Made by a program: the position numbers and the translations under genes. A stretch of DNA of 64,000 nucleotides, taken from NCBI RefSeq assembly GCF_014647035.1, contig NZ_BMOK01000004.1, positions 1 through 64,000 of the forward strand. Reading direction: 5' to 3'. Shown here in pieces: positions 1-9,392 of this stretch. The notes under the pieces were generated by a model. That model had not been told where the DNA came from and made no database searches. It saw only the letters and a list, made by a program, of their open reading frames with translations. Numbering within the stretch: the first letter of the stretch is position 1; each line of letters starts with the position of its first letter. Origin of the DNA: Sporolactobacillus putidus. Lineage in GTDB: Bacteria > Bacillota > Bacilli > Bacillales > Sporolactobacillaceae.

Positions 1-299
1 CGTATCACGGCCGGATAGGGTGTCACTCTTCCTCATCCAGCGCCGTGGGTCAACTGAACAAAATGCTTCATTTCAACTAACAAAAGAACGAAGTTGTGTG
101 ATGCCAGTATATGCCTAAGGTGTACACTTTAGAATAAGATTGTTCTTCTCAGATCAGAGGTTCCGAGAAAAGCTTGACACATACGTAAAGGAAAGAGTAT
201 ATGAGAAACAGGAGAAAAAGTGGTATAGTTATAACAGAAACATCAATTCTAATGAAAAGTGTTCACTCAAATAGAACTCGATTCAACACTCATTTGAAG
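1..299. other. Intergenic region upstream of fbp
   Basis: No gene could be supported here. A sigma-A-like promoter for fbp is possible at 174-202 (TTGACA at 174-179, 17 bp, GTATAT at 197-202). A short open frame ending in TAA at 78-80 enters from the left edge and could be the last residues of an upstream gene, but it is too short to identify. Confidence 0.4.
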
Positions 300-342
300 A
301 GGCTGTCACATTAGTCGTTTTTCCGGCTAGGACAGCCTTTTC
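300..342 (+). terminator. Intrinsic terminator or leader hairpin before fbp
   Basis: AGGCTGTC (300-307) is complementary to GACAGCCT (331-338) and is followed by a T run. The hairpin lies about 50 bases before the fbp start. It could end an upstream transcript or act as a leader attenuator if the promoter near 174-202 is real. Confidence 0.5.
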
Positions 343-390
343 TCCGCATGATTAAAGAATTGACTGAATCTGTACAGGAGATGCCGGACC

Positions 391-2364
391 GTGGATACGA
401 AATATTTAGATTTGCTGGCTGAGAAATATGACAGTGAGGAAAAAGTTGTCACCGAAATCATTAATCTTGAGGCCATCCTGAATTTACCGAAAGGGACGGA
501 ACACTTTGTCAGCGACTTGCATGGAGAGTATCAGGCGTTTCAGCATGTGCTCAGAAACGGCTCTGGAAATGTTAAAGTGAAAATCCGGGATCTTTTTGAA
601 GGCGAATGGTCTGAAAAGGAAATGAATGAATTCGCGACTCTGGTTTATTATCCTGAAGAAAAGCTACAGCTGATTAAAAACGCCGCGGAGAATGTTCAGA
701 GTTTGTACCAATGGTATACAGAAACTATTGAACGGATGATCAAACTCGTTTCTTTCGCTTCATCCAAGTATACGCGCTCAAAGGTGCGCAAAGCGCTGCC
801 CGAACAGTTTGTTTATATTATTGAAGAGCTGCTGTATAAGACGGATGAACTGACGAACAAGAAACAATACTATACGAAAATCGTTCAGCGAATCATCTCT
901 CTCGGTCAGGCTGACAAGCTCATCATTGGTCTTGCCTATACCATTCAGAGACTGGTTGTGGACCATCTTCATGTTGTCGGAGATATCTATGATCGCGGGC
1001 CTGAACCGGATAAGATAATGGATACCCTCATCAATTACCATTCCGTCGATATTCAGTGGGGGAATCATGATGTACTGTGGCTTGGCGCTTTTTCCGGGTC
1101 AAAGGTATGTTTGGCTAATCTCATTCGGATCTGCGCCAGATACGACAATCTGGATATTATTGAAGATGTGTACGGCATAAATCTAAGACCGCTTCTGAAT
1201 CTGGCAGAAAAATATTATGATGATAACCGCGCCTTCCGGCCAAAACGGGATGCCGGCAAAAAAGATATTTCTGATGCTGAACAGCTGCAGATTACGAAAA
1301 TCCATCAGGCAATCGCGATGATTCAGTTCAAACTTGAGATTCCCATCATCAAACGGCGTCCGGACTTCAATATGTCCGGCAGACTGCTGCTTGAGAAAAT
1401 CGATTACGACAGAGAGACCATGAGACTCAACGGGAAGACGTACGCTTTGAGAAACACCTGTTTCGCGACCGTTAATCCGGATCAGCCGGATCAGTTGCTG
1501 GAGGAAGAAGCGCAGGTCATGGATAAACTGCTGTTCTCCGTTCAGCATTCCGAAAAACTGGCCAGGCATATGAATTTTCTCATGAGGAAAGGCAGCCTCT
1601 ATTTAAAATATAATGGCAATTTATTAATTCATGGCTGTATTCCTTTAAATGAAGACGGTTCCATGAAGAAAATGGTGATCAACGATAAGCCGTACGCCGG
1701 GAAAGGCCTGCTCGATATTTTTGAACACTATTTACGATACGGCTTCGCGCATCCTGAAGTGACGGATGATCTGGCAACAGATATGATGTGGTATTTATGG
1801 ACAGGAGAAAATTCCTCGCTTTTCGGGAAAAAAGAGATGACCACGTTTGAGAGATATTTCATAGCGGATAAGGCAGCGCATATTGAACAAAAGAACCCTT
1901 ATTACGAGCTGCGCGAGGATGAGGAAATCTGCCGGAAAATTTTAAAGGAATTCCATCTCAACCCTGATCAGGGCCATATTATTAACGGACATACGCCGGT
2001 TGAGGAGATTAACGGAGAAAATCCGATCAAAGCGCACGGCAAAATGATTGTCATCGATGGCGGATTTTCTAAGGCTTACCAATCGAAAACGGGAATCGCG
2101 GGCTATACTTTATTATATAATTCCTACGGCATGCAGCTGGTCGCTCACAAGCGATTTACTTCAAAAGAGGATATTCTCCTTCATGGGACGGATGTTTTAT
2201 CCGTGAAACGGCTGGTTGATCGGGAACTGGAAAGAAAAAAGGTAATGGAAACGAACATCGGCAAGAAATTATTGCAGCAAATATCCGTTTTGAATCATCT
2301 GCTGGAATACCGTTATATGCACGGAGAACGGGTGCCGGGCGGAAAGTCTAGCGACAGATTTTGA
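391..2364 (+). CDS. fbp: Fructose-1,6-bisphosphatase, class III
   Basis: Hydrolyses fructose-1,6-bisphosphate to fructose-6-phosphate, the committed gluconeogenic step, in the cytoplasm. The 657-residue length and sequence match the Firmicutes class III enzyme (B. subtilis Fbp). Metallophosphatase motifs are visible: SDLHGEY at residues 41-47, [22 protein letters not shown], and a late GHTPV histidine motif. The start is GTG at 391 with AGGAG at 376-380. The gene appears monocistronic: a terminator-like hairpin precedes it and a decayed glucosidase follows. Confidence 0.97.
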   Translation: MDTKYLDLLAEKYDSEEKVVTEIINLEAILNLPKGTEHFVSDLHGEYQAFQHVLRNGSGNVKVKIRDLFEGEWSEKEMNEFATLVYYPEEKLQLIKNAAENVQSLYQWYTETIERMIKLVSFASSKYTRSKVRKALPEQFVYIIEELLYKTDELTNKKQYYTKIVQRIISLGQADKLIIGLAYTIQRLVVDHLHVVGDIYDRGPEPDKIMDTLINYHSVDIQWGNHDVLWLGAFSGSKVCLANLIRICARYDNLDIIEDVYGINLRPLLNLAEKYYDDNRAFRPKRDAGKKDISDAEQLQITKIHQAIAMIQFKLEIPIIKRRPDFNMSGRLLLEKIDYDRETMRLNGKTYALRNTCFATVNPDQPDQLLEEEAQVMDKLLFSVQHSEKLARHMNFLMRKGSLYLKYNGNLLIHGCIPLNEDGSMKKMVINDKPYAGKGLLDIFEHYLRYGFAHPEVTDDLATDMMWYLWTGENSSLFGKKEMTTFERYFIADKAAHIEQKNPYYELREDEEICRKILKEFHLNPDQGHIINGHTPVEEINGENPIKAHGKMIVIDGGFSKAYQSKTGIAGYTLLYNSYGMQLVAHKRFTSKEDILLHGTDVLSVKRLVDRELERKKVMETNIGKKLLQQISVLNHLLEYRYMHGERVPGGKSSDRF

Positions 2365-2474
2365 GATTGGTCCGGTCCCGATTCCCAATGCTATACGGAC
2401 TGATCATCAAATAATTGAACGGTACAGAGATTTTATTGGATCCAAAAAATCTTTTAATCTGCGCTGTTTTTTAA

Positions 2475-2915
2475 CATTGCAAAAAAAAGAAAAAGCCGAT
2501 GCAGTGGGATAATTCGCTGAACGCCGGCTTTTCGGACGGAACGCCATGGCTGAAAGTTAATCCGAATTATAAAGAAATCAATGTTGAAGAAGCATTGAAA
2601 GATCCGGATTCTGTCTTTTATTATTACAAGAAGCTGATTGCATTGCGGAAAGAGTATCACGTCATCGTTAATGGAGACTATCAGCTTATTTGTGAAGACG
2701 ATCCTGACGTCTTTTCTTATATAAGAAAAGGCGATGGGGAAACGTTAGTAGTGATTTGCAGTTTCTCAGATCAAAATGAAGAATTTTGTCTCCCGAAAAG
2801 TTTATCAGAAAAATCCTCTCATTTACTTATAGGCAACTATGATAAAGGTGAAGATCATGATATTCGTAAAATCGCTCTAAAACCGTTTGAGGCAAGAGTT
2901 TATTTATTAAAGTAA
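2475..2915 (+). pseudogene. C-terminal remnant of a GH13 alpha-glucosidase
   Basis: The readable part (MQWDNSLNAGFSDGTPWL, then NPNYKEINVEEAL and a beta-rich C-terminal domain) matches the last ~140 residues of oligo-1,6-glucosidase or trehalose-6-phosphate hydrolase. PMQWD is the conserved segment just after the GH13 catalytic core. The frame opens only at 2475, after a TAA at 2472-2474, in an A-rich stretch with no ribosome binding site. The roughly 400-residue catalytic barrel is absent, so the product cannot be an active hydrolase. The sequence upstream to fbp shows no GH13 in any frame, so this is a deletion rather than a frameshift. Confidence 0.85.
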
Positions 2916-2960
2916 TTGAGACAAAAGACAGACAATCGGAAATAAAAATAAAAAATCTAA

Positions 2961-3016
2961 AAACCTCACTTAGACCCATTACGGATAACTACATCAAAAG
3001 TCAGTGAGGTTTTTTG
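2961..3016 (+). terminator. Intrinsic terminator after the GH13 remnant
   Basis: AAACCTCACT (2961-2970) pairs with AGTGAGGTTT (3003-3012), and the T run extends to 3016. The loop is long (about 32 bases). This is probably the original terminator of the deleted glucosidase gene. Confidence 0.65.
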
Positions 3017-3192
3017 CATCGCGTAAAACAGATAGAAATGAGTATATCGACTTAAAGGGTGGATCCTTTATTGCTATTTGGCAAATTAAGTAGTACCATA
3101 AGTTAATTTTTTGACCCTTATTTTATGTTCCCTGTAGCATTAAGGTAAAAATTTAATTAGAATAGAATATTGTGAAAGGTTGGAGTGTACCC

Positions 3193-3330
3193 GTGTTTAT
3201 CTTGTTTCTGAAAGCACCCCTATCAGTTTCAAAAATCTCCTCAAAATACAATAAACCCGCAAGGAATGAAGTCATATTGTGGGGAGAAGGGGATGACCAA
3301 TCTCCTTCTCCAATAGATCGAAACAAGTAG
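3193..3330 (+). CDS. Possible 45-residue small protein
   Basis: A GTG at 3193 follows a GGTTGGAG ribosome-binding-like sequence by seven bases and opens a 45-codon frame ending at TAG 3328-3330. The product starts MFILFLKAPLSVSKISSKY and resembles nothing I recognise. The frame contains an 8-bp inverted repeat, GGAGAAGG (3283-3290) with CCTTCTCC (3304-3311), which would suit a regulatory RNA as well as a gene. Little supports translation beyond the start context. Confidence 0.2.
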   Translation: MFILFLKAPLSVSKISSKYNKPARNEVILWGEGDDQSPSPIDRNK

Positions 3331-3401
3331 GGAACGTGAAAATGGTTACCGCCGGATAGCTAAAATAAAATTGTTGTACATAAAGGTGGATCTTGTAAAG
3401 C

Positions 3402-5219
3402 ATGAAATATAAAAACGGGCTAATTCCACTTGGTTATCGTGTGATCGCCTCAATGATTATGTCGATCTGTGTCATCTTATCGATTCCTTATGCAACCACA
3501 ATTACGGATGCCGGGCATTCTATGCACTATGGTATTATGACGCTCATTTTATTTTCAGTTTTCACATTTATTCTCTTTAAAGCAATATCCATAATGAATC
3601 TAAGGCTGTTGATCATATCGTCAATCGGGGGTATCTTTTTTTCTGCAGCTATGGTCATAGGGTCTGATCTGACTTTAAATAGATTGGATGTCTCTTATAC
3701 TAAGTTATTTTTCTCTGTTTTTGGTTTCGCGGTTTTGCTTGCGGCACTGCTTGCAATGATCCTATACTATATCCCTGCCGCTATAAATTATTTATATAAT
3801 AGCCGTATTCAAAATAGCGGTTCCAAATATTTTACCAGTTCTTTAAGCTATTTTCTTATTGTGTGGGCCATTATATTTATTTGCTATATTCCCGCGCTTC
3901 TTGCTGCCTATCCCGGTCTCTATTCATATGACGCCCCATTTCAGTTACAGCAATACAATAGCGGTAAGTTTAACAGTTTGATACCGCCATTGCACACCTT
4001 GTATATGGGCATCTGCTTCAGTGTAGGCAAAAATCTTTTTGGTTCTGATTCTGCAGGGATGCTTATCTACTCACTAACTCAGATGTTAATGATGTCGGCG
4101 GTGTTTTCGTATTGCTGTTACTTTCTGGCGAAAAAGAAAACACCTGTGATTGTTCAGGTTTTCTCAATTGTATTTTTTGCCTTTTTCCCTGTCAATCAAA
4201 TTTTTGCGATTTGTACAACAAAAGATGTTCTTTTTTCTGCAGCATTCCTGATCGTTGTGCTATTTACTATAGATATGGTCATGGACAGCAAGAAGTTTTT
4301 TTCGTCGTATCTGCTGCAGGCCAGATATATTTTAGCGCTGCTTTTAATGTTCAGTTTGAGGAATAATGGATATTACGCCTTTTTACTCTGCATTCCGTTT
4401 CTCTTGATTGTATTCAGAAAATATTTTTTAAAGGTTTTTTTGATTTGCTTAGTCTGCGTCATTTCTTGGAATATCATAACGGGTCCGATTTACGCTGCTT
4501 TGAATATAGAGAGGGGTGACAGCCGGGAGGCGCTGTCCGTCCCGATTCAACAGATTTCACGGGCTGTCGTTTACCATTATGGCGGATTTACTGATGAAGA
4601 AAAATCTGCTGTTACCGATTTGTTGGGAAAAGAAGATCAAATAAAGAGAATGTATCTTCCATGGGTTTCTGACCCGGAAAAATCAAACTTTGACACAAAA
4701 ACACTTAATTCCAATTTGATGTATTATGTAAAAAGTTATGTGTCCATAGGACTTAAGTATCCGCGTACGTATATTTATGCCTTTCTAGAATTAACATTTC
4801 CTGATTATTATCCTGATTTTGTCTACAAAGATAAATATGGCTATATCCTGTATCAAGACAGACCGCTTACTCTACAGGCAATAGCGGGAGGCACTCATGT
4901 AGTCAAAAATAGTAAACTTCCTGCTTTGGATGCCTTATATGACAATATTTTTGGGTATGATTCCTATCAAAAGATTCCTGTTTTGTCTATGATTTTCAGT
5001 CAGGGATTTATGTTTTGGCTGTTAGGCATAACTATGCTGATCTGTCTCTATCAAAAGAGGTATAAGATTCTGCTGCCTCTATTTATGCTTTTGGCTTTAT
5101 GGATCTCCATATTGTTCGGACCTATTGCACTCATAAGATATCTGTATCCTCTGTTTGTCGCGCTACCCATTATGCTGATGATTGTTTTTAAAAACAAGGA
5201 CAAAACAGAACACGCGTAA
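3402..5219 (+). CDS. Polytopic membrane protein, DUF6020-like
   Basis: A 605-residue protein made largely of hydrophobic segments, with perhaps 11-13 membrane spans. It has a conserved-looking extracytoplasmic stretch (AAYPGLYSYDAPFQLQQYN, then PPLHTLYMG) at about residues 167-200. The architecture, with an aromatic/acidic motif after an early helix and a late soluble loop (residues ~380-500), recalls GT-C membrane glycosyltransferases and the uncharacterised DUF6020 family. A role in transferring sugars from lipid carriers is inference only. It is preceded by AAAGGTGG and followed by its own terminator, so it is a single-gene unit. Its base composition is AT-rich compared with fbp. Confidence 0.7.
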   Translation: MKYKNGLIPLGYRVIASMIMSICVILSIPYATTITDAGHSMHYGIMTLILFSVFTFILFKAISIMNLRLLIISSIGGIFFSAAMVIGSDLTLNRLDVSYTKLFFSVFGFAVLLAALLAMILYYIPAAINYLYNSRIQNSGSKYFTSSLSYFLIVWAIIFICYIPALLAAYPGLYSYDAPFQLQQYNSGKFNSLIPPLHTLYMGICFSVGKNLFGSDSAGMLIYSLTQMLMMSAVFSYCCYFLAKKKTPVIVQVFSIVFFAFFPVNQIFAICTTKDVLFSAAFLIVVLFTIDMVMDSKKFFSSYLLQARYILALLLMFSLRNNGYYAFLLCIPFLLIVFRKYFLKVFLICLVCVISWNIITGPIYAALNIERGDSREALSVPIQQISRAVVYHYGGFTDEEKSAVTDLLGKEDQIKRMYLPWVSDPEKSNFDTKTLNSNLMYYVKSYVSIGLKYPRTYIYAFLELTFPDYYPDFVYKDKYGYILYQDRPLTLQAIAGGTHVVKNSKLPALDALYDNIFGYDSYQKIPVLSMIFSQGFMFWLLGITMLICLYQKRYKILLPLFMLLALWISILFGPIALIRYLYPLFVALPIMLMIVFKNKDKTEHA

Positions 5220-5227
5220 TGTTGTTG

Positions 5228-5253
5228 TGGCCCATTTCGGGCCATTTTTTCTT
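5228..5253 (+). terminator. Intrinsic terminator of the membrane-protein gene
   Basis: TGGCCC (5228-5233), a five-base loop and GGGCCA (5239-5244) are followed by an unbroken T run. The T run abuts the -35 box of the MarR promoter. Confidence 0.9.
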
Positions 5254-5307
5254 GACAATAGATGACTCGTCACTTATTATATAATTAATAAATGACGAGT
5301 CATCTAT
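5252..5307 (+). promoter_or_regulatory. Promoter with paired MarR-type operators
   Basis: A near-consensus sigma-A promoter is present: TTGACA (5252-5257), a 17-bp spacer and TATTAT (5275-5280). Two copies of a 10-bp near-palindrome sit in it, TGACTCGTCA (5263-5272, in the spacer) and TGACGAGTCA (5293-5302, around the start site). They are exact reverse complements, and the match extends to 15-bp arms (5258-5272 and 5293-5307). Centres are 30 bp apart, about three helical turns. The layout fits autorepression by the MarR protein encoded just downstream. Confidence 0.8.
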
Positions 5308-5352
5308 TTTGCGACGTATCTCAATGAAATCTTTGAAGGTGAAGGGATTTAA

Positions 5353-5826
5353 ATGGAAAAGAATCAGTATTTTAAGGCGGAGGCGTTGCGATATCTCATT
5401 CTGGCGGCGCAGCGGCAAGGAAACCGATGGCTCAATGACATGCTAAAGGGTATCGGCCTGACCGCATCGCAGGCGGAGGTACTGCGCGTTTTACATGAAA
5501 GGAGGGGGATCTCTCTTAAAGAACTTGGGAAGTTATTGATCTGTGAATCCGGAAGTCCGTCAAGACTTGTCGAACGCATTGTTCGGGACGGTTTGGCTGA
5601 GAAAATCGTACATACGAAAGATTCCAGGTATGTCACGCTTCAGCTCACGCAAATCGGTGAAGAAAAAGAACAGCTTGTAGAGAGTATGGAACAACAGATG
5701 TATAACCGGTTGAATCACATCTATTCGGACAAAGAGCTTGAGTTTATGTGCACGCTGTTATCCCGCTTCCTGGAAGGGCAGCCTATTTCAGAGGCCTTGA
5801 AAGAACGCGGTTTCGAAATAAAATGA
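5353..5826 (+). CDS. MarR-family transcriptional regulator
   Basis: A 157-residue winged-helix protein. The recognition region is visible as SQAEVLRVLHERRGISLKELGKLL, followed by SGSPSRLVERIVRDGLAEK and the wing DSRYVTLQLT (about residues 38-100). The flanking helices would form the usual MarR dimer interface. It starts at ATG 5353 after GAAGGG, 46 bases downstream of a pair of perfect inverted operator sites, and is co-transcribed with an NAD(P)H oxidoreductase. This is the common MarR arrangement in which a redox or phenolic ligand relieves autorepression; the ligand itself is not evident from sequence. Confidence 0.92.
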   Translation: MEKNQYFKAEALRYLILAAQRQGNRWLNDMLKGIGLTASQAEVLRVLHERRGISLKELGKLLICESGSPSRLVERIVRDGLAEKIVHTKDSRYVTLQLTQIGEEKEQLVESMEQQMYNRLNHIYSDKELEFMCTLLSRFLEGQPISEALKERGFEIK

Positions 5827-5849
5827 ACCCATTGAAGGAGATTGCCCAA

Positions 5850-6431
5850 ATGAATGTACTCATCATCTATGCGCATCCCAATCCGAAAAGTTTTAATCAC
5901 GCTGTACTTGAACAGGTCCAAAAGGGACTTCAGGAAGCCAATCACAATGTGACAACGATCGATTTATATCAAGAACACTTCGATCCCATATTAACCTTTG
6001 ATGAGGAGCATCGAAGAAGAGATTTGAAAATTGATCCTGAGATGGAACGCTATCGTGTTTTGGTAAAGAAGGCGGATCATTACATTTTTATCTATCCAGT
6101 CTGGTGGAACGGTTTTCCGGCCATTTTGAAAGGTTTCTTTGACAGGGTATTTGTCGCTGGTTTTGCTTACGTCTATGAAGGATTGATGCCGAAGGGCCTC
6201 CTGACCGGGAAATCAGCGTGGGCCATTTACTCAATGGACACACCGGGTTGGTTTGATCGGCTGATTCGCAGAGATGTCGAGTGGAAAATTGTAAGTAAAT
6301 ACATCCTTCAGTTTTGCGGCGTTCGTTCGGTGAAGAGGATGATGCTGGCCGGAGTGAAGGGAAGCAGTGCCAACAAGAGAGAAGGATGGCTGGATTTTGT
6401 TTATCAACAGGCACGCCAGCTCCGCAACTAG
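5850..6431 (+). CDS. NAD(P)H:quinone oxidoreductase, flavodoxin fold
   Basis: A 193-residue protein of the KefF/MdaB/YwrO-type NAD(P)H dehydrogenase (quinone) family. It has the N-terminal flavin-binding strand NVLIIYAHPNPKSFNHAV and the signature PVWWNGFPAILKGFFDRVF, with FAYVYEG following. It probably reduces quinones or electrophiles by two electrons using FMN or FAD. I chose ATG 5850 because the family begins MNVLIIYAHP and AAGGAG lies just upstream; a longer frame from 5748 overlaps the MarR gene and lacks support. It follows the MarR gene by 23 bases and is expected to be derepressed with it. Confidence 0.9.
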   Translation: MNVLIIYAHPNPKSFNHAVLEQVQKGLQEANHNVTTIDLYQEHFDPILTFDEEHRRRDLKIDPEMERYRVLVKKADHYIFIYPVWWNGFPAILKGFFDRVFVAGFAYVYEGLMPKGLLTGKSAWAIYSMDTPGWFDRLIRRDVEWKIVSKYILQFCGVRSVKRMMLAGVKGSSANKREGWLDFVYQQARQLRN

Positions 6432-6493
6432 TTTATCTCATGAAAATGCTGCCTGTTGCATTGTTTAAAACATACGAAAAGGTGGTCGTGGCG

Positions 6494-6622
6494 ATGAAAG
6501 TGCTCGGTACATTGATCCGTGTTTTTATTGAACGCGACGCTATGGATAAGACGATAAAATTTTACGAAAAATTGTATCAAACGACATGTACAGAGCGTGG
6601 ATATAACGATGCGTGGAAGTAG
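6494..6622 (+). pseudogene. Truncated VOC (glyoxalase-like) gene
   Basis: ATG 6494 has a good GGTGG site and encodes MKVLGTLIRVFIERDAMDKT followed by IKFYEKL. This is the first beta-alpha unit of a vicinal-oxygen-chelate domain. The frame stops after 42 residues, whereas a VOC protein needs about 120, and no continuation was found in other frames. It follows the oxidoreductase closely and was probably the third gene of the MarR operon before truncation. Confidence 0.65.
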
Positions 6623-6670
6623 GATGTTTTTCTCAACAGGTGAAAGATAGATAACTTCAAGTTTTTTCAA

Positions 6671-6722
6671 AGCGCCTTTAGTACCTTATGGAGAACTTGT
6701 CCTAAGTACCAAGGGGCTTTTG
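6671..6722 (+). terminator. Intrinsic terminator of the MarR operon
   Basis: An imperfect stem of GCGCCTTTAGTAC with GTACCAAGGGGC, with a loop of about 20 bases, is followed by a T-rich tract at 6718-6729. Confidence 0.65.
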
Positions 6723-6810
6723 TGTTTTTAAACGACCGTTTTGTAATGGATCACTGAGAACAAAATTCAAATTTCCGTTTTTTGAAACATAATGAAGTGA
6801 AAAACCGTCT

Positions 6811-6838
6811 TTTTCAGTTGCGGGAAGAACGTTATAAT
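6811..6838 (+). promoter_or_regulatory. Probable promoter of the aminotransferase gene
   Basis: TTTTCA (6811-6816) and TATAAT (6833-6838) are separated by 16 bp, 125 bases before the aminotransferase start. The rest of the 340-base gap between 6623 and 6962 holds only this and the upstream terminator. Confidence 0.5.
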
Positions 6839-6962
6839 AAAAATGACATGCCATCTTTTACCGATTGGTCTTGCGGAATCTTTACTGGGCAAATGATGAA
6901 AAATCGGATGAATAAAAAGGCTGAAGAACCGTGATAACGGGTGACAGGAGAGGAAGAAGAAC

Positions 6963-8147
6963 ATGATCGCTGAAGAATATAAACAGATGCTGGGAAAGAA
7001 GTCGGTTATCAGGGAACTTTCCGAATATGGTACGGAAAGGGCAAAAGAGATCGGCTTTGAAAATGTTTTTGATTACAGTCTGGGCAACCCGTCAGTTCCG
7101 GTACCGCAGGCGTTTACCGATAAACTCGTTGAACTGGCGACGAGCAAAAATCCGGCGTCGGTTCACGGATACAGCCCAAGCCTCGGCATTGATTCGGTCC
7201 GTGAAAAGATTGCGGCATCTTTAAACAGACGTTTCGGAATAGGCTATGAAAAAGAACATATTTTTATGACGTCGGGAGCCGCGGGCGCAATTGCTCACGC
7301 GCTGCGGTCCGTAACTGGAAAAGGGGACGAAGTGATCACGTTCGCCCCGTATTTTCCGGAGTACAATCCTTATGTCAATAAAACAGGTGCTGTTTTGAAA
7401 ATTGTTCCGGCGGATACCGCCAATTTTCAAATCAATTTTCCTGAATTTGAAAAGATGTTTTCATCAAAGGTCATGGCCGTCTTAATCAATACACCGAACA
7501 ATCCGTCAGGAATCGTTTATTCAACGGAAACGATTAAGAAACTCGCGGCGTTTTTAACAGAAAAAGAACGTGAATTCGGACATGATATTTTCCTGATCTC
7601 GGATGAACCCTACAGAGAGATTGTGTTTGAGCATGTGGATGCGCCTTATGTGGCCAAGTATTATCACAACACCATAACCTGTTACTCTTTCAGCAAGTCC
7701 CTGTCTCTTCCCGGTGAACGCATCGGTTATATCGCGGTTAATCCCGCGTGCAAGGATGCAAAACTGATTGTGGAGATGTGCGGGCAGATCTCAAGGGGTA
7801 TCGGCCATAATTGTCCGCCTTCTATTATTCAGCTTGCCGTGGCAGAAATTGTCGATTTAACCGCGGATCTATCCGTTTATGAAACGAATATGAATATTTT
7901 ATATAAGGCATTGGCCGGTCTCGGATTCTCCTGTGTCAAGCCTGGTGGAACGTTCTATATGTTCCCGAAAGCGTTGGAAGAAGACGCAGTCCAATTCTGC
8001 AACAGGGCGTTAAAGTATGATCTCATTCTGGTTCCGGCGGACAGTTTCGGATGTCCCGGCTACTTCAGAATGGCCTATTGTATCCCCACGGAAAAGGTCG
8101 AACGCTCACTGGAAGCGTTCAGAAAGTTAGCTCAAGATTACAAGTGA
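6963..8147 (+). CDS. PLP-dependent aminotransferase, class I/II
   Basis: A 394-residue fold-type I aminotransferase of the aspartate-aminotransferase group. Visible residues are the GNPSVPVP substrate loop (~41-48), N180 in NTPNNPSG, D214 and Y217 in SDEPYRE (pyridine and O3' contacts), and the Schiff-base K245 in YSFSKSLSLPGERIGY. The sequence resembles a clostridial/bacillar branch annotated only as aspartate aminotransferase-like, so the amino-acid specificity is not certain. It starts at ATG 6963 after AGGAGAGGAAG and stands alone between terminators. Confidence 0.93.
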   Translation: MIAEEYKQMLGKKSVIRELSEYGTERAKEIGFENVFDYSLGNPSVPVPQAFTDKLVELATSKNPASVHGYSPSLGIDSVREKIAASLNRRFGIGYEKEHIFMTSGAAGAIAHALRSVTGKGDEVITFAPYFPEYNPYVNKTGAVLKIVPADTANFQINFPEFEKMFSSKVMAVLINTPNNPSGIVYSTETIKKLAAFLTEKEREFGHDIFLISDEPYREIVFEHVDAPYVAKYYHNTITCYSFSKSLSLPGERIGYIAVNPACKDAKLIVEMCGQISRGIGHNCPPSIIQLAVAEIVDLTADLSVYETNMNILYKALAGLGFSCVKPGGTFYMFPKALEEDAVQFCNRALKYDLILVPADSFGCPGYFRMAYCIPTEKVERSLEAFRKLAQDYK

Positions 8148-8270
8148 TGAAACGATTTTTAGTTGAAGCAGTGATCAAGTAAAAGATCGAAACAATATGC
8201 TATTTACCCTTCATCCTGAATGTTGCGGCCCGTATCAGTTTTGTGCAGAAAAGACGGATCGGAGCCGATG

Positions 8271-8298
8271 ATACATAGGAAGGCAACCTGTATTTTTT
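8271..8298 (+). terminator. Probable terminator of the aminotransferase gene
   Basis: ATACATAGG (8271-8279) pairs with CCTGTAT (8287-8293) with a two-base bulge, followed by T6. Confidence 0.5.
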
Positions 8299-8360
8299 AT
8301 CAGGTGCGCTAAGATGATCGAAGAGTACTGTCGACTATGCAAGCAGATTAGGAGGCCGCT

Positions 8361-9137
8361 ATGAAAAAAATCATTACAGCCGTACTATTAATGACACTCT
8401 TGCTCAGCGCATGCGGAAGCCAAGGAAGTGCAGCCTACAATCAAGCCATGAAAGAAGGTTTTGACGCAGTGACTGCAGGCAATTATGATCAAGCGGTGAC
8501 CGCTTTCGAAAAGGCTTTGGCGGACAAAAAAGCGGACAGACGGGCGACAGCCTTGCTTGAGGAGACACGGGTTCTTAAGTCGGCTGAGGAATCGCTGAAC
8601 AAGGGAAACTGGAATAAAGCTATTTACTCAGCCGACACGGTGATCAATCAGACGAACGTTGATCAAACCGTGCTAACTAAAGCTCAGACGATCAAAAATG
8701 AGGCGCTCAAGGAAAAACAGGGACAGGCGGCTCAGAATAGGGCAAGCCAGCCGGCCGCGGACGGATCATCTGGGTCGGACAGTGGTTCCAGTGTGCAGGG
8801 CGATGGACAGACTGCCGGGAATTCAGGGCAGCCGGGCTCAAGCGGGAGCAGCACGGTCTCAGGTTCGTCCCAGTCGGGCAGCACGGTTCAGCAGGCCACT
8901 CAGAAAGAGGCGGAGATGGCAGTTGTGAAGGCTGCCGGTTATTCACTGGATCAGGTTTATACCGACACGACGGATAATGGTGCCTATTACTCGATTGAAC
9001 TGCGCGAAAACCACAAAAACGACAGCGCGGCGGATCCCAATACGGCACCTGCGATCGGATTTTTCCGTTATTACAAGGCAACCGGCAAAATCGCGCAGCT
9101 GGATCTCATCAGCAACCAGTACAAGGATATTAAATAA
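8361..9137 (+). CDS. Lipoprotein with TPR-like N-domain and Ser/Gly linker
   Basis: A 258-residue exported lipoprotein. The signal peptide MKKIITAVLLMTLLL ends in the lipobox LSAC with lipidated C18. Residues ~25-115 form TPR-like helices (AMKEGFDAVTAGNYDQAVTA repeated as EESLNKGNWNKAIYSA). Residues ~125-180 are a low-complexity Ser/Gly/Gln linker, and a compact C-terminal domain with several Tyr residues (GYSLDQVYTDTTDNGAYYSI) follows. The composition suggests a membrane-anchored protein reaching into the wall. I do not recognise the family; function unknown. AGGAGG precedes ATG 8361 and a terminator follows. Confidence 0.85.
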   Translation: MKKIITAVLLMTLLLSACGSQGSAAYNQAMKEGFDAVTAGNYDQAVTAFEKALADKKADRRATALLEETRVLKSAEESLNKGNWNKAIYSADTVINQTNVDQTVLTKAQTIKNEALKEKQGQAAQNRASQPAADGSSGSDSGSSVQGDGQTAGNSGQPGSSGSSTVSGSSQSGSTVQQATQKEAEMAVVKAAGYSLDQVYTDTTDNGAYYSIELRENHKNDSAADPNTAPAIGFFRYYKATGKIAQLDLISNQYKDIK

Positions 9138-9201
9138 TATTTGATTCTCATTTGACATCGGTTCCGGTTTTGCGCCGGCCCAGGGATACAATGTATCATA
9201 C

Positions 9202-9228
9202 ATCGAGCGCTGCAGCTCGATTTTTTTT
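9202..9228 (+). terminator. Intrinsic terminator of the lipoprotein gene
   Basis: ATCGAGC (9202-9208), six-base loop, GCTCGAT (9215-9221), then a run of eight T. Confidence 0.9.
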
Positions 9229-9392
9229 GATCATCGATTAAAGATAGTGGTATCCATAAGCGATCGTCCTCAACCCCGCCGAGTCAAGCTCACATCTTGA
9301 ATACGATTGAAATGACTAATTTTATTATTCATAATCATCCCTCATCCGTTGCTTGAGAAACAAAAGGGTTCTTAAAAGAAACAGATGAACAT

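Noticed and set aside
1-80. C-terminal end of an upstream gene (frame ending TAA 78-80)
   Set aside because: Only 25 codons are visible and no family can be recognised.
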